From Patiria pectinifera (lineage: Eukaryota; Echinodermata; Asteroidea; Valvatida; Asterinidae): a stretch of 64,000 nucleotides of DNA. Location: contig CM057147.1 in NCBI GenBank assembly GCA_029964075.1, positions 15,769,513 through 15,833,512 of the forward strand. Direction: 5' to 3'. This document shows positions 34,711-45,106 of the stretch, piece by piece (the first letter of the stretch is position 1; the number at the start of each line of letters is the position of its first letter). The notes beneath the pieces were generated by a model that was not told the DNA's origin, did not search any database, and worked only from the letters and a program-made list of their open reading frames with translations. The position numbers and the translations under genes were made by a program.

Positions 34711-37314
34711 ATGGCGTGCGGTGGGCGAGTCAAGCTGTCCGATTTCTGGCTGAACCACGGAGATGCAAACCTCTTCGCAAAATCCCAGGTAGGTTAATCG
34801 TATTTGGGCCGGTAATACACGTTAAACGAAGGAGTGAATATTGGATGTGACTCAGTTTTTGTCATGAGTGTCGGCGTTGTTTTCGCTTCCAGAGGGCCCA
34901 TGCAATTAATGTTTTCATTGATCAAATTTTTGGGTTAACAGTAAACCCCTAATAAAACTGAACAGTGTCTTCCAGAGTCGTCCTTAAATGACATGACAGA
35001 AACAGTGCCCTCAATTTGCGGAAAAGCATGAAATTGTTAAAATAATATTTAAAGAAGTGCACTTTTCAATAAAATTAACCAAAACGGGATGTCAAGTAGA
35101 TTACATACATTTAAGGGGAGTAGAAGGTTGCACAAAATGTGTTCCTAAGAAAAATTCTCATGAATAATATTTTTTATTGATAAGAGAAAAAAAAATGTAG
35201 TATAAAACATTGGTTTTTGTTCGACGCGAATTAAGGGCCAGCCCGTGAGTCACTGACTGACCGACTGAGTTACTGAATAATTTACATATAGTCCTCGCCA
35301 GTTGGGCTTCCCGGTCCATCCAATTCGACTAGGCACGCCTATAGTAGTCTTATTCTCCCTACCATTTTCTTGTGAAGTTGGCAACGCCTAGGAATTTAGG
35401 TAAAAGTCCCAGTGAGGAAAACTAAGGGCATTACTGTTAATAGCTGTCGATGTCCCAATTTTGAAGATATTTTTATTTAGCATTTCGATGCAAATTTACA
35501 GTTAACGATAGTAAATAAAAACCCTTGATAATGCTCCCCCCCCCCTTTTTTTTAGCAAGGTTGACATTTTTAACGACAAGCTTATGGCAAAACAAAAATG
35601 ACCGGTAGGCCTATATGAATAATAAGGGCATTTTTGTAGCGATCCTATAAGTTTGGCAAAAGAAATTCCTATTATTAGGCCTGCATGACTCTTTCCTGGG
35701 TCAAAATTATTTTCCGGACCAAAAGACAGGAACAAACTAGGCTACACTTCTCTGACTCGTCATATTCCAAGTCAAATCTGATGCGGATTTTTATGAAAAG
35801 TGTGTCACGGTGACGATGATAGTAGAGGAGAACTAAAACCCTCCATCCTGGATTTTTCTCCCATCCCGTTTCTATGCAGTGGCCGATCCACAGGTTTATC
35901 TACCCAGCCTGGCGGGTCTTTCTGGCCTTGTACCTCCTTGGCTGGCTAATCTTCCGTCTGGCAATAGAAACAAACTTTGGGGGTTTCTTCGTCTTTCTTA
36001 CCGACTGGACCTTTCTGGTGCTGACTCTTTATGCGGTGTCGTCCTGCATTGGCGTCATATACTTCACCTTTGCTGACAGAAGTAACCGATGTAAGTTGAA
36101 ATGGGATGTCACCAGATCTCAGAAAATGCCTTAAAGGGATATGCATGTTTAAAACTAAAGGGCATATACTGAGCTCTTCATTTTGAATTGTTGATACAAG
36201 CACTTAGTTTGATGTTGATACAAATTGTTATATGGGATTTCCCGGTATTTTGAAACGTTCATCATTCGAATTCACAGTTTATAATGTTCGAATTCGTCAA
36301 CCACTGATCGATTTAGTGCACTTCCAATGTTTACTTTCGTCTTTTGTCAGTCAATTGATTTATATCAGACGGATTCGGTCCCTGAATGCTACCATTCGGC
36401 AACAGCTCAGACGAATATGATCTGTAATGAGGAATCTCGACCCGGTGACTAAATGACTACATTGGTTTTGTTACAAACGTGTGAAAAAAAAATTTTGGAC
36501 GAAATTTAATGTTAGAGCTGTTGAATTTGAATGAAAAAAATGTTTTAAAATAACCGGGGGAAACCTATATCATTGTGTACTTTAAGCACAATTAAATGGG
36601 AATGATATTGCACTATAATGTAATCTGTTTTCCTTTTCCGTTTTAACTGAGGAAGTTTACTCCAAAGACACCGCATCACAGCCGGGAAATGTCACTGTTC
36701 AGGATCTCGGGTCTAACATGAATGTTACGTCCACCGAGCTGCCGACACCAAGACGGCCCCTGGAGGGTGCTGTTAGACCCCGCCTGCCTCACTACTTCAA
36801 ATTTGTCTGGGTCCTGTTCAACATCTGTCTGGCCGTCGATCCCATCATTACAGTGGTGTATTGGTCGTTCCTCGCACCGCAAGAAGAGTCTGGCCTCGGC
36901 TTGGCGCTAGACATCCACTTCCATGCCCTCAACACGGTCTTCATCTATGCTGATCTGCTGGTATCCGCCATTCCAGTTCGTGTTGTCCACTCCGTTTACC
37001 CTTTCCTGTATGGCACCGTGTACATCAGCTTCACTCTGATCTACTTCTGGTCTGGTGGCGTGAACCCGTTCTCCGGGGAAACGGCTATATATCCCGGGGT
37101 GTTGGATTGGTCCCGGGCCGGCTGGACCGTTTTATCCTGCGTCGTGATATCCATCACGGTACCCCTGGTCCATCTGTTTGGTTACGGAGTCTACCGGCTG
37201 CGGGTTTATATACACAAGCGATATTTCGGTCGCAGGCCTGAAGAAAACTGTAATCTTACCACAGCCGAGGAGACACCTGATACATTTTACAGCGAACATC
37301 AGCAAGATATATAG
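34711..37314 (+). CDS. Rolling-stone-like multipass membrane protein B
   Basis: Exons 34711-34788, 35880-36090 and 36656-37314 give 948 nt, 315 aa, with the same phases (0, 1) and the same exon 1 and 2 lengths (78 and 211 nt) as gene A. Exon 1 protein matches A at 23 of 26 positions. Exon 2 begins WPIHRFIYPAWRVFLALY. Exon 3 has FKFVWVLFNICLAVDP, HALNTVFIYADLLVSAIPVRVVHSVYP, GGVNPFSGETAIYPGVLDWSRAG and YRLRVYIHKRYF near the C-terminus. The exon 3 acceptor must be the AG at 36654-36655. The AG four bases upstream would create an immediate TGA. Function is inferred only from the family (membrane protein, possible role in cell fusion or adhesion). Confidence 0.87.
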
Positions 37315-39340
37315 GTTTTACAACCTTTATTACACAAACAAAGAAGAGGAAATCGTTTAGTTTATGACACCTCTATTTGTTTTTATATTATAGTTCCATT
37401 CAAAAATGACTTTTACGAAGGACTATCAATTCCAAAATGACTTTTGGAGCCTCAATCATCTTCAGTTTAATCAGGAGTAACCGTTCCCTCAGGTTTTTAT
37501 CAATTTGATCAGTGCTTTGGAAGAAAATGCGACTTGTTTTAGCAGTCAGTGATGTGCGAGTCACAGAAGTTCAGACACATGCAATTCCCGGTCTGTTGAG
37601 GTTTTACCCCATAATTTCCCTCATAAAACAAAAACCTGCACTCTTTCTCCATGAATTAAGCCTGCTGATATTCAACATGGTAAACTTGAACTATTTAGGT
37701 GAGTCCGAACGAATAGAGTGCTTTTTTCTGTTTATATCATCGCCAAATATTTAGGCAAGTCGATCCCGAAACACAAAAGGGACTTTTCGTTCTAGTAAAT
37801 ACATGATTTGGGCCTTATGCACGGTTGAATTGAAACTTGAGCAAATATCTTCATTTTTGGAACTTGCGAAGAGAAATGAAAGAAAGTGCATTATAGATAA
37901 TTCAAGTTTGCTTAAATGAATAATTTAAACTATGCAGTTAAACTTTCCCTGATGTTTTAAGCCAGATTAAAAAAAAAAAAGTGAAATAAGGCTATACATA
38001 AATAGTCTGGCACATTCCCATTCGACTGTTAGCAATTTTTTTGAGGGGGGGGGGGGGCTATTTCAAAAAGCTTATTAGCTGCTTGTCCTTTTGACCATGT
38101 GCGGTTCCAAAGTGTATTTTTCTGGTGATGCTAAAACGGGGAGGGCCAACCCTAAAAGGGCCGGGTTATTTTGACCATCTCTCAGCCGGGGGGGGGGGGA
38201 GCGGAATCCGCCCCTCCCCTTAAGATCTCGGCCATAGAGTGACGAATTTTTTTTGAATCTCGACACATGCATAAAGCAACTCATCATGGACATACCCAAG
38301 AAATTTCATGACTATAGGTAAAAGGGTTTTGGAATTATGGCTAATTGTACGATTGGTAATTCTGCTCATTCATGACCTACATGTACATGCATGGGAAAAT
38401 TAAGTTTTGACGGCGTGAATTAAGCGCTTCAAAATGTTTGGCTGCGCGGCAAACGGGTAATTTTTATGTTTTTTTGTGTCAAAAGATGCGCAAGGCTCGA
38501 GGCTAAAAAGTCATAACAGCAGGGGTCGCAAAAAAAAAATCAAGGCTAGCGCGGAAAAAAAAGTTGAAGGGTAGGGCCGCCCCCGGCCCTTTTAGGGTTA
38601 AGAATTGCTGTTTAAAAGGGGGTCGCCCTTACAACAGGAATTAAGGGATGAACTTTTTAACCTGCATGCCACTGACTGAGGCCGTCCAAGCAAATTCGCC
38701 AAAGAATTAACAAGACGGTATTTTTTGGATCATCATCATTTTACTCAGCATGATAACAGACAAGATAAAAAAAAAACCTTTTAATGTGGGAATACTGTGA
38801 GTTGAAAAGCAGGCCGCGGGGAGCATTTCAGGAAGTGCCACTAAATGTGGATCTCGTTTTAGCAATTCAAACACCATAAATTAAGCAAATAAATTAAAAA
38901 AAAAAACGAATTAATGTAAATAATTATATAAACTCTGCGTGTGTTTTGGGGGTTTCTTTGGTTTTATGGGTGTTAGCTGATTTGCCACTGCTAGCAATTT
39001 TGCTAAGTGATCATACACATAATTTACAACTGTTCCCCGTCAAAGCTATATCGTTTTCCCAAATGAAATGGCATTTGTATGGTTTTTGTATCGAAAAGAA
39101 TGAAAAGAGTACGTGCTTTTCATTTTGGACAAAGGAGGGCGCTATACATGTACTACATTTTTTGCTTGACACAAGAACTTAAGAAAATAAGAAGACATGC
39201 AAGCGGAACAGGAAACACAGCTCACTAACGTAAACAAACGTGATCCCTTGTGATGAGAGCTCTATGGTATGACCGTACCGACGACCATCACTTAAAAACA
39301 ATTAATTAGAATAGGGCCTTAAGATCGTGTAGCCCACGAT
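37315..39340. other. Gene-free interval between rolling-stone B and C
   Basis: Contains the TTAA-flanked element at 38150-38597, long G- and A-runs, and AT-rich sequence. No coding exon recognised. Confidence 0.55.
38150..38597 (+). mobile_element. TTAA/CCCT element (piggyBac-like MITE), copy 1
   Basis: The ends 'ccctaaaagggccggg' and 'cccggcccttttaggg' are inverted. TTAA follows on the right (38598-38601). The left flank CCAA is probably a mutated TTAA. The interior matches 44288-44704 in reverse orientation: 'ctctcagcc' with a G run, 'aattctgctcattcatg', 'aggctcgaggctaaaaagtc' and 'gggtcgcaaaaa'. About 448 bp, no coding capacity. Confidence 0.85.
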
Positions 39341-41409
39341 ATGGCGACGTGTATGCAGCGACCGAAACTATCAGATTTTGGTTTTACAACAGATGATAGC
39401 AGCGTGTTTTATCGTCCGCAAGTAAGTCGAGATTCATCATGATGAGACTGGCATGGCAGTTAGCTCTAGCTAGCTTGAGGAACTCCAGCTGACACGCTCA
39501 TGATCAAGAATTCACATATAAATTCGCGATGAGCATGTCAGCTGGAGTTACTCAAGCCAAGTTAGCCTCATACATTGTAAATGTGGCCAATTACCATCGT
39601 AAATAAAGGTCACAATTGGCATGATTGGAACTAGTCCGAAAATTTGGGACTCTCAATACTGTGTATTGTACAGACAAGGTGGGGTACCATTTTGCTTTTT
39701 TTGGTGTCCTCATGTACACTGGTGTCCTCCATAATTTGCCTTGGTGTTCTCGATCATTTGCCTTGGTGCAATTTCCCATTCCTTAGTGCTCTTTGGTAAA
39801 AAAAAAAATAAGGAGTTGCGGCAATAGAGGGCGCTGTTGGAGCTACCGCGGAACATTTTTTTTGGAAAAAAGATTGACGCGCATGATTAAAATCGACGCG
39901 CGTGCTGACCAGAGACCGACCGATTTTTTTTTTGGCCTAAAGGTGTCCAGTAATTGCACAGCCTAAGTTAAAAGCTACATATTTATTGCATAGTTTTGTA
40001 TAACAATCGACTCATCAGATTTTGGAAACAATGTATGTATGTAATTGACCCATAACACATAAACTTGAAGATGACTTTTGATGGATACGTACAGTGTATT
40101 AAGTAGATTTGTATACGCTTTGTTTCACTTTCAGTGGTCCAAGTTCCCCTTGTTAGTCCTAGCCATCTACCGGGTGGTTGTATCCCTGTACGTGATTGGT
40201 TTCTTCATCGGTGTGTTGGTCCTTTCTATCAAGAGCCAGGGCGGTGCATCATTCGTCTACCTGACAACGATCGCCTTCATGATCTTCATTGCATACAACG
40301 TGACGGCGAGTTTTAATGTTATCTGGGATGGTTGCATCAAGCGGAGAAATGCAGATGAAGGTAATCTGCCAATACCAACAATTACCAATGCAGAGCATCA
40401 CTAATCCTGCTTCACTAAAACATTACCTGTGATTGATCACAAGTCATAAGTCAATCACAAGTGATCTAGTCCCAAGTCAACTCACAAACTATGAACTTGA
40501 CAAAGACATTCCTTTGTTGTTGCTCATCATTTGTTTCTTGCAACTAGACTTATGAATTGACTAATGATTGACTTGTGACTGGGCTCGAGATGTACATATT
40601 TTTGGGTGTTTGGTAACCTGATGTCGTATTACAAAATCATGGCAGCTATTGATCAGTCAACTGCTTTGGTCAAAGGTTTGCTCCAAAATGACATCACAAG
40701 CTCTAAAGGCGGCTCCAATTGGCTGTCATGCGGAGTTGCATCACATTTACATGCACGGATGTATCAGACTTTTTTAGTGTGGCTCTGTACATGTGAACAT
40801 CTGATCCTCAGACTAGTAAATGGGTTATCTTCGAATTACTCCTTTACGTTTTGTTTTTTTCTGTGATGTTTTTAAACAGAACTTTGTGTCCGTCACAAGA
40901 CTCACTGGTTCCTCTTCAGCATGACGACCAACCTCAATTTCCTAGTCACCCTGGTCTATTGGAGCGCCCTTTACACGCCCATGCTCCCACTCATCTACGA
41001 TCTGACCATGCACACTCTGACATCCATCGTCTGCCTGTTGGATATCTTCCTCACACCGGTGCCCATCCACCTCCTGCACTTTGTCTACCCTCTGCTGCTT
41101 GGCACCATCTACCTCGTCTTCACACTCATCTTCTGGGCGGTGGGCGGCTTCCACAAACAGCCAATCTACCCCTTTCTAGATTACACAAATAATCCGGGCC
41201 GAGCAGCAGGTGCGATCGTGGGGATCTTCGCCGCAGTGGTGCTCATGCAGGGTGCTGTCTGGGCACTGTATAAATTTAAACAGTGGATCTGGGTCAGATG
41301 TGACAGTGGCACCAGTGCTCCTACCCGGCTGAGGACGTTGTCGGCTGCCGAAGTGGAGGAGCATTGCATCAAGGATGAGAAGGAAGTTGATGAGCCAATC
41401 ACAACTTGA
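39341..41409 (+). CDS. Rolling-stone-like multipass membrane protein C
   Basis: Exons 39341-39421, 40135-40360 and 40880-41409 give 837 nt, 278 aa, again phases 0 and 1. Exon 1 encodes 27 aa with the P-K-L-S-D-F motif shared by the array. Exon 2 begins WSKFPLLVLAIYRVVVSLYVIGFF. Exon 3 has WFLFSMTTNLNFLVTLVYW, HTLTSIVCLLDIFLTPVPIHLLHFVYP, a shortened GG loop, IYPFLDYTNNPG, and a last helix into ALYKFKQWIWVRC. The Pro/Ser-rich insert seen in A and B at the start of exon 3 is missing, which pairs this gene with D. Its C-terminal helix ends in WIW instead of YIH. Confidence 0.87.
39466..39559. mobile_element. Fold-back element, TAGCTTGAG family, copy 2
   Basis: The arms 'tagcttgaggaactccagct' and 'agctggagttactcaagcca' match the ends of 23557-23620, but the stem is longer ('gacacgctcatg' / 'gatgagcatgtc'). 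The flanks AGTTAGCt (39458-39465) and AGTTAGCc (39560-39567) look like an 8-bp target duplication with one change. It sits 45 bp inside intron 1 of gene C. Confidence 0.8.
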
Positions 41410-44400
41410 CAGATATGAACATCAGTAGTTACATACGGCAGGTTCTGGACATATTTTAAAGTCTCAGCCTCTATTTTTCTGCCCTCCGGCATATTTAAAG
41501 TCTCAGCCTCTCTCTGCCTCTCTCTGGCCATCTTTAAAAAGTCTGTAAAATCTTCAATCAAAAACATTGTGCACACATGCGGCTTGTATCAAGTCTACAT
41601 ATTACCTTGAATCATTAAAAGTGTAGCAGGACACAACGTACTTTCATTTCGACACAAAAGAATATGATGACGCACAGTCGGTGCATGCTGAACTTCATGC
41701 TCTGTGACTGATAAATGCATACATTCAGTGGGGGTGCTGTTCAAATCCGGTAATAATTAACACTATATCACAGAATAATGTACATATACCCCCTAACCAA
41801 TAACCAAGCTGGATCTGTACGTAGGGGGGCAAAGAACCAATGGGGGGGGGGGGAGCCCACTACCTTAAAAATTAACAAAATACACATGTATGGCTCACAA
41901 TTGCTCGCCAAGGGGGGCCCGGCCCCCCTTCCCCCCCCCCCCCCCCCCTTGACGACGGGCATGCATCAATCCCCAAAAGAGAAAACCCTCTCAAAAACAG
42001 TTACAATGCGCCGTGAAAATACATTGTAGGCATATAATTTGTAGTTTGCATAATAATGGTCACTTTTAAAGAGCGCCCCCATTTGGAAGACGGGTAACTG
42101 CACCCAACACCCCGACCCCCACCCCACCCCATTTGATTTTACGGAGCCCAAGAAAAAAACATGTCTACATTTGGGCGCGGATGTGCGGTTGCCCCCCCCC
42201 CCCCTTTCCAACATCAAAATAAGCTGGATACGCTACTGCCCTTCAAATAAGCCACCTGGTTGTGAGCTTCCACATAAGTCGAGCATTTCCTGCATTTATA
42301 CATGTTTTTTGTCAGACCACGGCCACGAGGGAAAAACGAGGTTATATATATATATATTTCATGGATATCCTCATTGAATTAGGTTATTCACTTGGGAAAC
42401 TAGCGTCCGTTCGGGAAACTGTTAATGTAGAGCTGGATATAGCTAGCCCATTGCACACTTGCCAGTATAGGATGGTCCAGCAGTCACAATGTTCAAATCC
42501 AGCTTAATTCGGTTGTATTAAGGCAACTAGGAATAAAAGGCATGTTTAATTTGTCCTTATTTTTACAATATACGAGATGAATACCATGATCGACTATTTG
42601 TCCACCAGGGACTTCAGTATTTATCTAAAAAAAGGAAATGGTCAAGTTATGGTTCGTTTTGAACTCGTAAGATGGAAGCGAAAAAAACGAGTCGTGAGAA
42701 TATATGTTATGTTGCTGCTTTGTGTATTGATATTAATTTTAACTGGACCAGTATGGAAAAGTGGTCTTTTAATAATTACGGAAGTGAAACGCAAGTAGTA
42801 ATGTTCGCTACAAACTATACCTCAAAATCACCCAAAACCGTTATATATTTTACCAAAATGGGCCAAACGGTACTGTTTATTTTCTGTAATCGAGAGAACC
42901 TTTATGAATAGATGACAAAATGTATATATGCAAAACCTTAAAATGTATGTTATGAAGGCGTGTATAATATCCACGGCACAATGGTTTATGATTTCGCATA
43001 GTACATGTTCATAAAAAGAATTAAAGCAACATTTTATTTCTAAGACCTAGTCTTAAATGAAGATCTTGTTTGTAGGTGCTGTACGATGGGAATATACCTT
43101 TATAACTACTGATAAAATAACTTGAGAACTACAGGTTAACTATGTGAGGCACAACGTCCAAGGTAAAGTTCTCATTTACAAAGGCACGACGTTACGAAGT
43201 GCTGTATTTTCCGCATAACAGAAACTTGTGATTTCTTTTGAGTAAAAATTCATTGAAGATAATTTAATACAGTCAGAATCTCGGGTACATCAATTTAAGT
43301 TGTGATACGCTGCCTGAGTGACTCGTGTAATGTAGCTTGCAGTTGCACGTACAACCACTGCTCCGTATAACTTTCGGAACTGCACGATGAACTTTAATAT
43401 TAAAGGTATTAGATTACCTTCAACCGTGCGCTAACTTTAACAATTTAAGATCAGACGCGCAATTCCGGTAATGGCCCGATCCAGTAAGCCCCTCCCACTG
43501 CGCACGTGGGCAAATTAACACGTGCTCCTCTCCAATGCCACACCGCACTTTCCTGCCGCGCGCATCATACGCGCGTGCACGCATGTCGGACTTTTGTACA
43601 CGCGTGTCGGACATAAATCACGGCTGTGATTGGTCAGAATACCATGGGGCGGTGCTTACTGGATCGGTCCATTGACACCGTTTGCAAATACTCAAAAATG
43701 AAACTGTCAAAATATATATCCTTGAGTGTAATATATAAGTAAACAAAATGATTAAGCGTCCTGTGAAATCATTACAGCTGGTATCTGTCATCTTCGAACC
43801 ATAAGAGGAATTCCAATCATTTCCTCGCGACGTTAGGACCAAACCATTGCGCTTTCAATGTTTTGCGTCGAGAAAAATGAAGGTGCATTTTTCATGGTTT
43901 TCTATAAATTATGTTATCTACTGAGCTGACATTTCGACAGGTTAGTTTTTTTTATTATCTTGCTTTCTGGCGATTTTTCCTTCTTCCATGATCGATTCGA
44001 CAAAGCCTTGTTTTTTCAAATGCATGGTGTACACTCTTCGTTTCGTATACGTTCCACTGGGCGTGGTTTAATTAAACTGAAAGTGACGTCACACTTACGA
44101 ACCGGATAACCTACAGACAAGGCAATATTATGAGTTTTAACCCGGTCTGTCACTCACTGTTGTGATGTGAACGGGACATTCAGTGACTGCTTGTTGCTAC
44201 ACCCATATTCATTTCAATAATATTCCACGGGCATGCATTTCCCCCTTTTTCCACCATAAAGGAGATTGAGAGATCATTGGTGCTTAACTCTAAAAGGGCA
44301 GGGGGCGGAATCCGCCCCCCCCCCTCAACTTTTTCCGCGATAGCTTTGGAGAAAAAAAAATTGTTTTCGCGACCCCAGCTGTTTATGACTTTTTAGCCTC

Positions 44401-45106
44401 GAGCCTTGCGCATCTTTTGATTCCAAAAACATTTTAAAAATCCGCGCTACGCGCCGTAAAAACTGAATTTTTCCATATACATCGTATACACAGAGCAGAA
44501 TTACCATTCGTACATATGAATAGTTAATTAGCCATAATTCCATAACCCTTTGACCTATAGTCACGAAATTTCTTGGGTATGTTTATGGGGAGTTGCTCTA
44601 TGCATGTACCGAGTTTTAAAATGTTTCGTCACTCGGTGGCCGAGATCTTAGGCCCCCCCCCCCCCCGGCTGAGAGATGGTGAAAATAACCCGGCCCTTTT
44701 AGGGTTAACAAAAGTACATGTACATGTACAAAAGTACTTACTGCCATGACCTGTACGGTAATACGTTGACGGTCGGCCTTGAGGCTGGTCAATGATGTAC
44801 AAAGCAGGTCGAGGATCGACTCACAAAGGAAACGCTGCAATATGCAGTGACCTCCGTTTCACCGGAGTTATTTAAGCGTGTGATTCTTTCCTATGTTTGC
44901 CAAGTTGTGAATGGAAGTGTTTACGGAATTAGTGTGTTTCTCGTGTCTATGTTGTAATCATAAAAAGCTGCCGTAGTGCATGGTGATAGACAACGAGTGG
45001 GACGTCGAGCTTAATATATATCGGAATTAAGAAACGAAAGATTCTGTCTAGTTTACGTACTATCTTAAAGTTTATCGCTTGTGTGTGACGTGATCGAGTC
45101 GGCAGC
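41410..45106. other. Gene-free interval between rolling-stone C and D
   Basis: Holds long C and G runs (41840-42200), the element at 44288-44704 and AT-rich sequence. Nothing coding is recognised. Confidence 0.55.
44288..44704 (-). mobile_element. TTAA/CCCT element (piggyBac-like MITE), copy 2, inverted
   Basis: Reverse-orientation copy of 38150-38597. TTAA flanks both sides (44284-44287 and 44705-44708). The ends are 'ctctaaaagggcaggg' and 'cccggcccttttaggg'. It differs from copy 1 by indels in the A/C/G runs and scattered substitutions. Confidence 0.88.

Noticed and set aside
40851-41192. Second open frame overlapping rost C exon 3
   Set aside because: Shifted frame without membrane-family similarity, whereas the frame at 40880-41409 matches the paralogues.
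41820-42200. Long C/G runs suggesting a regulatory G-quadruplex cluster
   Set aside because: The runs are separated low-complexity tracts, some probably unstable or mis-sized in assembly. No linked promoter was seen.
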